From: Sphingobium sp. 15-1
GTDB lineage: Bacteria > Pseudomonadota > Alphaproteobacteria > Sphingomonadales > Sphingomonadaceae
Assembly: GCF_013375535.1 (NCBI RefSeq)
Contig: NZ_JABXJG010000001.1
Location: 2,646,001-2,710,000, forward strand
Length of the DNA stretch: 64,000 bases
Reading direction: 5' to 3'
Shown: in pieces, positions 28,256 to 36,961 of the stretch
How the letters are laid out: the number at the start of each line of letters is the position of its first letter
Numbering within the stretch: position 1 is the first letter of the stretch
The notes under the pieces: generated by a model
What the model saw: only the letters and a program-made list of their open reading frames with translations
Database searches by the model: none
What the model was told of the DNA's origin: nothing
Position numbers and translations under genes: made by a program

Positions 28256-29200
28256 TCAGCCGATCCTGTCCACCAAGGCGCGTGGCACGCGGAGCAAGGA
28301 GCCGTGACGCGCGCCCACGGGCATGGTGAGGCGGCTGCTCACATCCTCCCAATGCGCCATGTCTCGGGTCAGGGCGGCGCCCCAGCGGCCCTCCCTGTAG
28401 ACATCATAATAGCAGATCAGCGCGTCCCCGACGCGAGCGGTCATCGGGCCTTCGACCCAGGAGGGGGAGAAGGGCTGCGACAGCGGGCCGAAGGGGCCGT
28501 TGACGCTTTGCGCGTGCGCAATTTGCAGCCATTTGCGGGGCGGCTGGACCGTTTCATCCTTGACGATCTGATAGAGGCCGCCGTCGGGACCATGAGCGAA
28601 GGTGCCGTCGATCACGCTGAAACCGGGATCGTAAAGCGGCTGCGGTTCTGAAAAAGTCTTGAAATCCGCCGTGCTGCTGCGCCACAGCCGGTGGTTGTAG
28701 CCTGATTCCGACGTCCCGGCGGTTTCGGTGAAGCGGCCTGCGACGGTGCTGGACCAGAAGAGTTCATAGCGGCCGGTGCGCGGGTCGCGGATCGCCTCGG
28801 GTGCCCAGCAATTGCGGGTGCCGGGAATGTGCTGCATCACCGGGATTGCCCCCTGCGCGGACCAGTGGAGGAGGTCCTTGCTGGTGGCATGGCCGATGGT
28901 CACGCCTTCCCAGGCGGTGGTCCAGAGCAGATGATAGATCCGGCCGTCGTGGAAGAGGAAGGGATCGCGCAGCAGTTTCTTTTCGCCCACCTCGGGGATC
29001 AGCAGGCTGCGACTGTTGGCGAGCGCGCGGAAGGTGAAGCCGTCTTCGCTGACGGCGAGCTTGAGGCCGTCCGCCTCGCCTTTCTTGCCCGTTGCGAAAT
29101 AGGCGAAGATCAGCGGATCGCTCCGGCCCCCGCCGCGTCCGGTGGCGCAGCCGGTCAGGGCCAGCGCGCCCAGCCCTAGGGCGAAGTCGCGCCGCCTCAT
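28256..29200 (-). CDS. GH43-like five-blade propeller glycosidase, lipoprotein
   Basis: 314 residues. The N-terminus MRRRDFALGLGALALTGC combines twin arginines with a lipobox. The three acidic residues expected in GH43 enzymes are visible: LRDPFLFHDGR (Asp), VIDGTFAHGP (Asp) and WVEGPMTARV (Glu), with TIGHATSKDLLHW and NCWAPEAIRD between them. GH43 enzymes attack arabinan and related side chains. Overlaps the GH53 gene by 4 bases, so it likely works on arabinogalactan side chains of pectin. Exact linkage unknown. Confidence 0.78.
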   Translation of the reverse strand: MRRRDFALGLGALALTGCATGRGGGRSDPLIFAYFATGKKGEADGLKLAVSEDGFTFRALANSRSLLIPEVGEKKLLRDPFLFHDGRIYHLLWTTAWEGVTIGHATSKDLLHWSAQGAIPVMQHIPGTRNCWAPEAIRDPRTGRYELFWSSTVAGRFTETAGTSESGYNHRLWRSSTADFKTFSEPQPLYDPGFSVIDGTFAHGPDGGLYQIVKDETVQPPRKWLQIAHAQSVNGPFGPLSQPFSPSWVEGPMTARVGDALICYYDVYREGRWGAALTRDMAHWEDVSSRLTMPVGARHGSLLRVPRALVDRIG

Positions 29201-30411
29201 CGATAGGCCTTCGCCATTTGGGCGTAGAGGTCGAGCAGCGGATTGGCGACATAGTCGCCGCCATGGCCGATGGGACCGGCCGGTTCCGGTTCGGGCGCGG
29301 GTGGCTGGGCGGCAAGGCCGCCGGGCGCTTCGGCGCTGTTGAGGCCTTGCGAAATCAGGTCGGGCTTGGGTCCGCCGCCCGCATTCCCGCCGTTCAGGTC
29401 GAAGATTGCTTCCTGATGGCGGGTCGGCTCCCAGATGAACGTGCCCCAGCCCCTTTTGCCCGGCAGATTATGGACGAGGTCGTTCAGCATGCGCTTGCGG
29501 CTGGAATATTCGGCCACCAGCAGACCCTTGTCGGGATAGCGCTTCACGAACGCGTTGAAGGTCGCGGCCCAGTCCCCCTGCGCGCGCTGCTGGTAGCAGG
29601 AGAAGCCGATCACGTCGAAATCGACCTGGCGGGCGATCAGGGCATCGGTCCATTCGCGCACGATCGGCCAGTGGCGGCCGAGATGGTTGTGAAGCTGGAT
29701 TTGGACCGCCGGTTCGGCCTTGCGGGCGCCTGCGATCCCGGCGCGCAGTAACTGGGCGAAGGCGTCGAAGCCGCCGACTTCCCCGACCCTGGCATGATTG
29801 GCGTCGGTGACGGGATTGCCGGTCGGGGTGGAGAGCTTCACCCGGCCATGGGGCCAGAGCATGCCGAAGGTCGTTTCATTGCCGATCACCGCCATGTCGA
29901 CCGGCGCGCCGCCCGCCCGCATCGCGACGAGCGTGTCATGGGTGTGAGCTTCCACCGCCCTGGCAAGCTGCGGGAGATCATAGCCGCTCCAGGCGGCGGG
30001 GACGCCCTGATGCTCCGGATCGGCCCAGATGTCGCTATAATGGAAGCTGAGGACCAGCCCCATGCCCGCTTCGCGGACGCGGCGGCCGAGCTTGACGGTC
30101 TGGTCGAGACCTGCCCAGGCCTTGTCGGGTTCGCGTTTCGAATAGCCCTTGGACGGGTCGACGAAGATGCGCAGGCGGATGGCGTTGAATCCCGCGTCGC
30201 GCAGGATAAGGATCGGGTCTTTCCGCTCGCCCTTCACGAAATAGCGGGCGCCCGCCGCTTCATCCTCGGGAAGCCAGCTTATATCGGCGCCGATCAGGAA
30301 GGGGCCGGGGCGGGCGCCGGTCTTTCGGAGCGCGGCCTGCGTGGGGAGCGCCAAGCCAAGGGCGGTGAGGCTGGTTCCAGCCAAGGCGGTTCGCCTGTCG
30401 ATATGGGGCAT
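29197..30411 (-). CDS. GH53 endo-beta-1,4-galactanase, exported
   Basis: 404 residues from the ATG at 30411 with GAGGAGGA before it. Signal: DRRTALAGTSLTALGLALPTQA (possibly Tat). TIM-barrel motifs of arabinogalactan endogalactanase: GADISWLPEDE, NAIRLRIFVDPSKGYS, LVLSFHYSDIWADPEHQGVPAAW, VIGNETTFGMLWP (acid/base Glu) and LLVAEYSSRKRM (nucleophile Glu). It cuts the galactan side chains of rhamnogalacturonan-I. A Pro-rich stretch (QPPAPEPEPAGP) near the C-terminus is unusual. Confidence 0.88.
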   Translation of the reverse strand: MPHIDRRTALAGTSLTALGLALPTQAALRKTGARPGPFLIGADISWLPEDEAAGARYFVKGERKDPILILRDAGFNAIRLRIFVDPSKGYSKREPDKAWAGLDQTVKLGRRVREAGMGLVLSFHYSDIWADPEHQGVPAAWSGYDLPQLARAVEAHTHDTLVAMRAGGAPVDMAVIGNETTFGMLWPHGRVKLSTPTGNPVTDANHARVGEVGGFDAFAQLLRAGIAGARKAEPAVQIQLHNHLGRHWPIVREWTDALIARQVDFDVIGFSCYQQRAQGDWAATFNAFVKRYPDKGLLVAEYSSRKRMLNDLVHNLPGKRGWGTFIWEPTRHQEAIFDLNGGNAGGGPKPDLISQGLNSAEAPGGLAAQPPAPEPEPAGPIGHGGDYVANPLLDLYAQMAKAYR

Positions 30412-30460
30412 CGATCCTCCTCCTCTTCCGGATGTGGGAGAGTGCACCCCTCCTCTAGAT

Positions 30461-30494
30461 GTGACGTGCTCCTGCCTTCGCAGGAGCACGTCAC
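30461..30494. repeat. Single-hairpin class A repeat (copy 3)
   Basis: GTGACGTGCTCCTG / CAGGAGCACGTCAC, perfect 14-base arms around CCTTCG. It lies between kduD and the GH53 gene inside a probable operon, where it could stabilise or end mRNA. Confidence 0.85.
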
Positions 30495-30501
30495 TCTCCG
30501 A

Positions 30502-31257
30502 TCAGCGCGCCAGCCAGCCGCCATCGACGGCGAGCGTGTGGCCGTGGATATAATTGGCTGCCTGGCTCGCCAGAAATACCGCCGCGCCGCCGATGTCGCT
30601 GGGATCGCCCCAGTGGCCTGCCGGAATGCGCTCTTGAATCTGGCGGTTACGGGTCTCGTCGGCCTGCAAGGCGGCGGTGTTGTTGGTCGCGATATAGCCC
30701 GGCGCGATGGCGTTGACGTTCACGCCCTTGGCCGCCCACTCGTTTGCCAGCAGCTTGGTGAGTCCCGCCACGCCGCTTTTCGACGCGGTGTAGCTGGGCA
30801 CGCGGATGCCGCCCTGGAAGGAGAGCAGCGAGGCGATGTTGATGATCTTGCCCGAACCTTGCGCCAGCATGTGCCGCCCCGCCGTCTGGCAGAGGAAGAA
30901 GAGGACCTTCAGGTTCGTGTCGATCACCGCGTCCCAATCTTCCTCGGTGAAGTCGACGCTGTCGGCGCGGCGGATGATTCCGGCATTGTTGACGAGGATG
31001 TCGAGGCGGCCAAGCTTTTCCAGCGTTTCGTCGACGACGCGCTGGACCGGTTCGATGGTGGAGAGGTCGGCGGAGACGATTTCCGCCTTCTTTCCAAGCG
31101 CGCGGACCTTTTCGACGGTTTCCTCAGCAGGCGTGCGGCCCACGGCGGCGATGTCCGCGCCAGCCTGCGCCAGCGACAGCGCGATCGCCTTACCGATGCC
31201 GGTATTGGCGCCGGTGACGATCGCGACCTGGCCGGTAAGATCGAAGGGAGTGGTCAT
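30502..31257 (-). CDS. kduD: 2-dehydro-3-deoxy-D-gluconate 5-dehydrogenase KduD
   Basis: 251 residues. SDR fold: VTGANTGIGKAIALSLAQAG (NAD binding), LVNNAGIIRR, INIASLLSFQGGIRVPSYTASKSG (Ser-Tyr-Lys triad) and the ending NYIHGHTLAVDGGWLAR. The IIRRADSVDFTEEDWDAVIDTN segment is typical of KduD. It reduces 2,5-diketo-3-deoxygluconate, made by KduI, to KDG. It follows kduI in the same direction. The start is the ATG at 31257; repeat sequence lies just upstream. Confidence 0.93.
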   Translation of the reverse strand: MTTPFDLTGQVAIVTGANTGIGKAIALSLAQAGADIAAVGRTPAEETVEKVRALGKKAEIVSADLSTIEPVQRVVDETLEKLGRLDILVNNAGIIRRADSVDFTEEDWDAVIDTNLKVLFFLCQTAGRHMLAQGSGKIINIASLLSFQGGIRVPSYTASKSGVAGLTKLLANEWAAKGVNVNAIAPGYIATNNTAALQADETRNRQIQERIPAGHWGDPSDIGGAAVFLASQAANYIHGHTLAVDGGWLAR

Positions 31258-31265
31258 TTCCTGTC

Positions 31266-31380
31266 TCCCCCCTCCCACGGGCGGGAGGGGTCGGGGGTGG
31301 GTGCGCCTCGCGATAGCGGGGCGCTTCAACGCTGGCGGCGGAGGCCCACCCCCAGCCCCTCCCGCTTGCGGGAGGGGAGT
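31266..31380. repeat. Extragenic inverted repeat, class B copy 2
   Basis: CCCCCCTCCCACGGGCGGGAGGGG at the left and CCCCTCCCGCTTGCGGGAGGGG at the right, with GGGTGGGTGCG / GGCCCACCCCC pairing inside. It separates kduI from kduD. Confidence 0.85.
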
Positions 31381-31389
31381 TTTGCGAGC

Positions 31390-32223
31390 TTACTTCAACT
31401 GGCAGATGTCGAGCACGTTCATGTCGGTATAATCGAGATTCTCGCCCCCCATCGCCCAGATGAAGGCGTAGCTCTTCGTGCCCGATCCCATGTGGACCGA
31501 CCAGGGCGGGGAGATCACCGCTTCCTCATTCTCGATGACGATGTGACGCATCGCGTCCGGTTCGCCCATATAGTGGAAGACGCGGTCGCCGCCTTGAAGA
31601 TCGAAATAAAGATAAATTTCGCTGCGGCGGTCGTGGAGGTGTGGGGGCATGGTGTTCCACACGCTGCCGGTTTCGAGGACGGTGAGGCCCATCAGCAACT
31701 GCGCGCTTTCGCACACGCCGGGGATGACGAGCTGGTAGATGGTGCGGTGGTTGGAGTTGGCGAGGTCGCCGCGCTCCAGCGGATTGGCCTGCGCCAGCGT
31801 GATCTTCCTGATTGGGCAGGCTTTGTGCGCGGGCAGCGAGGCGATGTAGAAACGCGCCTCCGCGCCTTCGAAGATGACCTCCTTCGACCCCATGGGAATG
31901 TAAAGGCATTCCTTGTTGCCGATCTCGTGGCGCGCGCCGTCGACGGTGATCGCGCCGGGGCCGCCGATATTCACCACGCCCGCCTCGCGGCGTTCCAGGA
32001 AGGGATGACCCGCCGCCGAAGCGGGTTCGGTCTGGTCGGGCAGTTTCAGCGAACCGCCCGCCGGCACGGCGCCGCCGATCACGAAGCGTTCATTATGCGA
32101 GTAGTACAAGACGACCTTGCCCGCTTCGAACATGCCGCCGACCAGATAGCGGTCGCGCAAGCTCTCATTGTCCACGCACTCCATCATGTCGGGATGCGTC
32201 GCGTGATAGGTCTTCTCGAACAC
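31390..32223 (-). CDS. kduI: 5-dehydro-4-deoxy-D-glucuronate isomerase KduI
   Basis: 277 residues, the usual length. Family sequence is clear: [27 protein letters not shown] at the N-terminus, [34 protein letters not shown] with cupin metal ligands (His, His, Glu), and [32 protein letters not shown]. It isomerises the open-chain 4-deoxy uronate released when unsaturated galacturonate is cut from pectin fragments. First gene of a kduI-kduD-GH53-GH43 cluster. Confidence 0.97.
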   Translation of the reverse strand: MFEKTYHATHPDMMECVDNESLRDRYLVGGMFEAGKVVLYYSHNERFVIGGAVPAGGSLKLPDQTEPASAAGHPFLERREAGVVNIGGPGAITVDGARHEIGNKECLYIPMGSKEVIFEGAEARFYIASLPAHKACPIRKITLAQANPLERGDLANSNHRTIYQLVIPGVCESAQLLMGLTVLETGSVWNTMPPHLHDRRSEIYLYFDLQGGDRVFHYMGEPDAMRHIVIENEEAVISPPWSVHMGSGTKSYAFIWAMGGENLDYTDMNVLDICQLK

Positions 32224-32288
32224 AGGGAATCTCCATGCAGGGGCTTCTGTCCCGCTTATAGCGTCCGAAGCGCAGAAAGTAACCCTTT

Positions 32289-32314
32289 ATTCCCGAAATG
32301 TGGAATAGTGTTCT
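32289..32314. promoter_or_regulatory. Possible operator upstream of kduI
   Basis: Half-sites TTCCC-N6-TGGAA-N5-TTCTA lie 70-90 bases before the kduI start. The order and spacing resemble the overlapping TGGAA-N5-TTCCA-N5-TGGAA array before the TonB receptor at 54.0 kb. Weaker than the other sites. Confidence 0.4.
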
Positions 32315-32326
32315 AACATGCGGTTA

Positions 32327-32935
32327 TCATTCCCGCAGCAGGATGACATGAAGGAAGCGCGGGCCATGGGCGCCGCGCACATAGCTGCCCTCTATGTCGG
32401 TGGTGCCGGACACGCCGGTGATCCAATAATGGGCGCGGGGCTGGGCGCCCGGCAGCGGGGCGTCCTCCAGATAAGGCGCGATGTCCTGCGCGGCCAGCAG
32501 CACGATATGGTGCAGGGCCAGGAAATTGGGGAGCATCGGCGCTTGCGGAGAGGTTTCGAAGATCAGCGAGCCGGTTTCCGCGATCCCCTTGCGCGCGATG
32601 GCGAGGGTGGCGGTTTCGTCGGGTGCGGCATTATCGTGGACGGTGAAGCCGCTCCAGTCGCAGGGGCCGAGGCGCGGGTCGGGCGGCAGGCAGAGGGTCA
32701 AAGGTTCGTCCTGTCCCGCAAGATAGCGGGCGATGGCGGCCGGGAGGTCGCGCAGGCCCTCAATGGCGTCATGCGTCGCGCTGACGCCCGGCAAGGCGAG
32801 CCGGGCAAGGAACTCGGCCGTCAGCGCGCCCTCATCCACCGCCGGGCGCTCGGGGGCGGCCAGCAAGGCGTCGGCTTCCGCCTTGTCCGGGGCGGCGCCT
32901 TCAAGACGGGCGAGAATGGTCTGCCGGGCGCTCAT
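32327..32935 (-). CDS. lutC: LUD-domain lactate utilisation protein LutC
   Basis: 202 residues. N-terminal MSARQTILARLEGAAPDKAEAD and the LUD-domain features GVSATHDAIEGLRDLPAAIARYL, AIARKGIAETGSLIF and LPNFLALHHIVLLAAQDIAPYLEDA match LutC/YkgG. Part of the three-subunit L-lactate dehydrogenase complex LutABC. Overlaps lutB by four bases. Last gene of the operon. Confidence 0.88.
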   Translation of the reverse strand: MSARQTILARLEGAAPDKAEADALLAAPERPAVDEGALTAEFLARLALPGVSATHDAIEGLRDLPAAIARYLAGQDEPLTLCLPPDPRLGPCDWSGFTVHDNAAPDETATLAIARKGIAETGSLIFETSPQAPMLPNFLALHHIVLLAAQDIAPYLEDAPLPGAQPRAHYWITGVSGTTDIEGSYVRGAHGPRFLHVILLRE

Positions 32936-34326
32936 TTGCGGCGCTCCTTGCTATATTGGGCCATGAAGCTTTGCGGCGCGGGCCTGGGCATGTCGCGATA
33001 ACGGGTCCAGCCGCCCGCCAGCGGGAGCCGGGTGATCCAGCCCTTTTTCCCGATCATCCGCATGGCGCGCACGGCGATGCCGGTGCCGAAGCGGTAGAGC
33101 TTCGGGCGGCGAGCGGCGAAAGCCCAGAAGCTCAAGCCCCATCGCATGGACCTCGGCTCCAGCCCCTCGCGCCAGCTTTTCTCGCGCCAGCCGCGCAGCA
33201 GCGTGGGGAGCGGGATGCGGACCGGGCAGACCTCCTGACATTTGCCGTTGAGCGTGCAGGCATGGGGCAGGTCGCGGCTTTCCGCCAGACCATCCAGCGC
33301 GGGGGTCAGCACCGATCCCATCGGCCCCGGATAGGTGCCGCCATAGGCATGGCCCCCGATCTGGCGGAAGACGACGCAGTGATTCATGCACGCCCCGCAG
33401 CGGATGCAGCGCAGCATCTCGGCCAGCCCTTCCTCGCGCATTGTCGTGCGGCCATTGTCGACCAGGACGATATGCATCTCCTCCGGCCCGTCGCTGTCGC
33501 CGGGGCGTTTGGGGCCGGCGTAGAAGGTCGTATATTGGGTCAGCGCTGCGCCGGTTGCGGATCGCGCCAGCATCCGCAGCATATGGATGGCGTGGGGCAT
33601 GGATGGCACGATCTTCTCGATGCCCGCCGTCACGATATGGACGCGGGGCGGGACGAGCGAGAGTTCGGCATTGCCTTCATTGGTGACGGTGCAGATGGCG
33701 CCCGTGTCCGCGATCAGGAAGTTCGCGCCGGATATGCCGACATCCGCGCCCAGCATCTGCGAGCGGAGTTCGCGCCGGGCGCTTTCGGCCATGGCGGCGA
33801 TGCTTTCCTCTTCATGCGGCGTGCGGTGCCTGGCCTTGAACAGCGCGGAGACCTGCTCCCGCGTCTTGTGCATGGCGGGCCAGATGATGTGCGAGGGGCG
33901 TTCGTCGGCCAATTGGATGATATGTTCGGCCAGGTCGGTTTCGACGCGGCCAATCCCGGCTTCGGCCAAGGCGTGGGGCAGGCCGATTTCCTCGCCCAGC
34001 ATGGATTTGGAACGGGCGACCGTCTTCGTGCCCGCCGCTTTGCAGAGGTCGATGACGATCCGGCACGCTTCGTCGGCGGTGCTGGCCCAATGGACCTTGG
34101 CTCCGGCAGCGATGGCGTTGGCCTCGAACTGTTCGAGATAGGCCCCGAGATGGGCGATGACATGGTCCTTGATCGCGGCGGCGCGGGTCCGCGCAGCCTC
34201 GAAATCGGGGAAGGCGGAGACGGCGATGGCGCGCTTGGCTTCGGCGGTGCCGGCGGTGCGCTCGACCGCGATCTTCAGCATGCGGTCGGCCAGCGCCGCA
34301 TCGGCGCGGTCCGTGAAGGCGCTCAT
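32932..34326 (-). CDS. lutB: Iron-sulfur lactate utilisation protein LutB
   Basis: 464 residues from the ATG at 34326. N-terminal LUD domain (KTVARSKSMLGEEIGLPHAL, ISGANFLIADTGAICTVTNEGNAEL), then two 4Fe-4S clusters: CIRCGACMNHC at about residue 306 and CTLNGKCQEVCPVRIPL. The C-terminal segment resembles the usual extension of LutB. The complex oxidises L-lactate to pyruvate. Overlaps lutA and lutC by four bases each. Confidence 0.92.
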   Translation of the reverse strand: MSAFTDRADAALADRMLKIAVERTAGTAEAKRAIAVSAFPDFEAARTRAAAIKDHVIAHLGAYLEQFEANAIAAGAKVHWASTADEACRIVIDLCKAAGTKTVARSKSMLGEEIGLPHALAEAGIGRVETDLAEHIIQLADERPSHIIWPAMHKTREQVSALFKARHRTPHEEESIAAMAESARRELRSQMLGADVGISGANFLIADTGAICTVTNEGNAELSLVPPRVHIVTAGIEKIVPSMPHAIHMLRMLARSATGAALTQYTTFYAGPKRPGDSDGPEEMHIVLVDNGRTTMREEGLAEMLRCIRCGACMNHCVVFRQIGGHAYGGTYPGPMGSVLTPALDGLAESRDLPHACTLNGKCQEVCPVRIPLPTLLRGWREKSWREGLEPRSMRWGLSFWAFAARRPKLYRFGTGIAVRAMRMIGKKGWITRLPLAGGWTRYRDMPRPAPQSFMAQYSKERRK

Positions 34327-35078
34327 GGCTCCTCCCCGATGGCGGGGCCGTCGCCCATGCCCGCGATCAGTTCGATGGCGTGATAGGCACGGACCTTGGA
34401 CCCCAAGCGGTTCAGCTTGCCCGCCATGTTCATGAGGCAGCCCAGGTCGCCCGCCAGCAGCAGGTCGGCGCCGGTCGCGTCGATGGCGTCGGCTTTCTCC
34501 CCGACGATGGCGTTGGAGATGGCCGGATATTTGACGCAGAAGGTGCCGCCGAAACCGCAGCAGCTTTCTTCGCCTTGGAGGGGAGCGAAGGTCAGTCCGT
34601 CGATGCTTTTCAACAGGCGGCGCGGCTGGGCCTTGATGCCGAGTTCGCGCAGGCCGGAGCAACTGTCATGATAGGTCGCCTTGGCGTCGACGCTGACGCC
34701 TTCGGGCTTCCAGCCGCAGACTTCGTCGAGATAGGCCATGATCTCGAAGGTCTTGGCCGCAACCGCCTGGGCGCGGGGGAGCCATTCCGGGTCATGCTCG
34801 AAGATTTCCGGATAATGACAGCGGATCGTCCCCGCGCAGGAGCCAGAGGGGACGACGATCGCTGCATAAGGTTCGAGCGCTGTGATGGTCTGCTTCGCCA
34901 GCGCCGCCGCATGGCTTCGGTCGCCGCTGTTGAGCGCGGGCTGGCCGCAGCAGGTCTGGCCTTCGGGCACGACCACCTCGCAGCCCGCCGCCTCCAGAGC
35001 GCGGATCGCGGCGAAGCCGATGCGCGGGCGCATCAGGTCGACCAGGCAGGTGACGAACAGGGCGACTTGTTTGCTCAT
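34323..35078 (-). CDS. lutA: Cysteine-rich (Fe-S) lactate utilisation protein LutA
   Basis: 251 residues. Two CCG-type cysteine motifs: VPEGQTCCGQPALNSGD and GEESCCGFGGTFCVKYPAIS, plus VPSGSCAG and YHDSCSGLRELG, as in LutA/YkgE. The three lut genes sit in the same transcript as rhamnose genes, which makes sense because this rhamnose pathway yields L-lactate. Confidence 0.92.
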   Translation of the reverse strand: MSKQVALFVTCLVDLMRPRIGFAAIRALEAAGCEVVVPEGQTCCGQPALNSGDRSHAAALAKQTITALEPYAAIVVPSGSCAGTIRCHYPEIFEHDPEWLPRAQAVAAKTFEIMAYLDEVCGWKPEGVSVDAKATYHDSCSGLRELGIKAQPRRLLKSIDGLTFAPLQGEESCCGFGGTFCVKYPAISNAIVGEKADAIDATGADLLLAGDLGCLMNMAGKLNRLGSKVRAYHAIELIAGMGDGPAIGEEP

Positions 35079-36037
35079 ACGCCATGGCGCTTTGCGAAGG
35101 CGAGGAAGAGGTCGGGCCAGGGCGCGGAAGCCTCGGCTTGCTGGGTGATGCCGAAGCCATGGCCGCCCGTCTCGAACAGATGGCATTCGGCGGGGATGGC
35201 CTTGGCCCGGAGCGCGCTCAACATGGCGATGCTGTTCTGGAACGGCACCACCTTGTCGTTGAGCGCATGGGCGAGGAAGGCGGGCGGGGTCGTCTCGCTG
35301 ACATTCTGGTCGAGTGAGTAGGCCCGCATCTGTTCCGGTGTCGGGTTGGGGCCGAGCAATTGGGTGCGGGAACCGGCATGGACGAACTCTCCCTCCATCT
35401 GGATCACGGGATACATATAGGCCGCGACGGCGGCTCTGGCTGGTTCGCGGTCGGCGGCGTCGATCGGCTTGTAGCTTTCGGCGGTGCGGCTGGTCAGCCA
35501 GGCTGCGAGATGCCCGCCTGCGGAAAAGCCAATGACGCCAACCCGGTTGGCATCGAATTTCTCTTTGGCGGCAAGGCTGCGGATCAGGCGGAGGGCGCGC
35601 TGCGCGTCCTGCAACGGCGCTTCGGGCCCGGCGGCCCAGCCGTCTCCGGGCAGGCGGTAGAGCAGGACGAAGCAGGTGTAGCCGGCCTGCGCGAACCGGC
35701 GGGCAATGCTGTAGCCTTCATGGCCGATGGCGACGCGGCTGTAACCGCCGCCGGGGATCAGCATCATCGCCGCGCCATTGGGCTTTGCCGGGCGCAGCAT
35801 CGTCAGGGTCGGGGTGACGATATGCGCGAACATGCCGTCATCCGGCCCGCTGTCGGGGCGGCGCAGGGTTTCGACCTCCTGCACGGTGACATGCTCGCCG
35901 CCGGGGGCCTTGCCGGGCCAGATCGGGAAGCGCTCGAAGCCCTGGGGCACGGGGAAGCTCTGCGCCGCGGCCGCAGAGGCGAGGGTTGCGGTAGCGGCGG
36001 CCCCGGTTAGAAGCGTGCGGCGGTCGAGAATCGTCAT
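35075..36037 (-). CDS. Exported alpha/beta-hydrolase, probable acetylesterase
   Basis: 320 residues. Tat-like signal (DRRTLLTGAAATATLASAAAAQ). Fold markers: LIPGGGYSRVAIGHEGYSIARRF (oxyanion hole), GVIGFSAGGHLAAWL (nucleophile Ser in GXSXG near 172), HALNDKVVPFQNS (Asp) and ETGGHGFG (His). Relatives are sugar acetylesterases. Its place between CE12 and lut genes suggests removal of acetyl groups from pectin fragments; the substrate is inference. Four-base overlaps on both sides. Confidence 0.8.
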   Translation of the reverse strand: MTILDRRTLLTGAAATATLASAAAAQSFPVPQGFERFPIWPGKAPGGEHVTVQEVETLRRPDSGPDDGMFAHIVTPTLTMLRPAKPNGAAMMLIPGGGYSRVAIGHEGYSIARRFAQAGYTCFVLLYRLPGDGWAAGPEAPLQDAQRALRLIRSLAAKEKFDANRVGVIGFSAGGHLAAWLTSRTAESYKPIDAADREPARAAVAAYMYPVIQMEGEFVHAGSRTQLLGPNPTPEQMRAYSLDQNVSETTPPAFLAHALNDKVVPFQNSIAMLSALRAKAIPAECHLFETGGHGFGITQQAEASAPWPDLFLAFAKRHGV

Positions 36038-36840
36038 TGGCAGCTCGTCTTTCCCAGCGGCGTGGTGCGGGTGAGGGCGGGGCGCTGGCTCAGCACCTTG
36101 GCGGAGATGGGGAGGTTCAGCGATTTGAGGCCGCCCGCCACCAGATCCGCGACATGGCGGGCGCCCAGTTCGCTGAAATGGGTGTCGTCGTCGATCCCCT
36201 TGGGAAAGCCGATCGCGCCGTCCTCCGGGCGGTAATGGAGATAATAGGCGCTGGACGCCTGCCGCCCGGCCCGGTCGACCCAGGCGCGGGACAGCGCCTC
36301 AAGATCGATCAGCGGCGTGTGCGTGGCCGCTGCCAGGTCGCGCACTATGGCGGAATAGTCCGCGAAATCGGCCCTGGCCTTGCCGTCCGGGCCAAAGCTG
36401 CGGCGCGTGACGGGGGTGAGCAGGACCGGCGTGCCGCCCGCGGCGCGCACGTCCCAGATGAAGCGGAGCAGATTGTTGCGATAGTCGGTCGGCGCGGGCG
36501 CCCAGCGTTCCGGCCTGGCGCGGTTGGCGTCGTTATGGCCGAACTGGATGAGGACGGTGTCGCCGGGGGTGACTTCGGAGAGCAATTGCATCCAGCGGCC
36601 TTCGCTCAGAAAGCTGCGGGTGGAGCGGCCACCCATGGCATGGTTGCTGACCCGGACTTCGGGCGCGAGGCCGCATCGCAGCATCATGCCCCAGCCGGTC
36701 TGGGGATAGCTGCCGGGTTGGTAATCGGCGGCGGTGGAATCGCTGGCGATGAGGATCGTGTCGCCGGGGCGCGCGGCGAAGGCGGGCAGCGGCGCGAGCA
36801 GGGCGATGAGGGCTGCTGCGGATTTGAGTGCGATCCTCAT
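36034..36840 (-). CDS. Rhamnogalacturonan acetylesterase (CE12)
   Basis: 268 residues with a signal peptide (SAAALIALLAPLPAFA). CE12/SGNH blocks: IASDSTAADYQ (Ser), NHAMGGRSTRSFLSEGRW (Gly), QFGHNDANR (Asn) and DDDTHFSELGARHVADLV (Asp/His). It should remove acetyl groups from the galacturonate residues of rhamnogalacturonan. A second CE12 protein is encoded at 52.5 kb. Confidence 0.9.
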   Translation of the reverse strand: MRIALKSAAALIALLAPLPAFAARPGDTILIASDSTAADYQPGSYPQTGWGMMLRCGLAPEVRVSNHAMGGRSTRSFLSEGRWMQLLSEVTPGDTVLIQFGHNDANRARPERWAPAPTDYRNNLLRFIWDVRAAGGTPVLLTPVTRRSFGPDGKARADFADYSAIVRDLAAATHTPLIDLEALSRAWVDRAGRQASSAYYLHYRPEDGAIGFPKGIDDDTHFSELGARHVADLVAGGLKSLNLPISAKVLSQRPALTRTTPLGKTSCQ

Positions 36841-36861
36841 GGGGCGGCTTCTCTGGATGGG

Positions 36862-36952
36862 TCGCGTTCCCGCGCAGGCGGGAACCCATCTCCTGACCGA
36901 GCCGCGTGGGGCGCCTTATGGGAGATGAATTCCCGCCTTCGCGGGAATGACA
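36862..36952. repeat. Extragenic inverted repeat (class A variant)
   Basis: GTCGCGTTCCCGCGCAGGCG...AACCCATCTCC pairs with GGAGATGAATTCCCGCC...GCGGGAATGAC. It separates the rhamnose dehydrogenase and CE12 genes within a probable operon. Confidence 0.8.
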
Positions 36953-36961
36953 GGGAGGGGG

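Noticed and set aside
29794..32316. An 840-codon plus-strand frame across GH53, kduD and kduI
   Set aside because: It crosses two repeat elements and three convincing minus-strand genes; composition is that of antisense translation.
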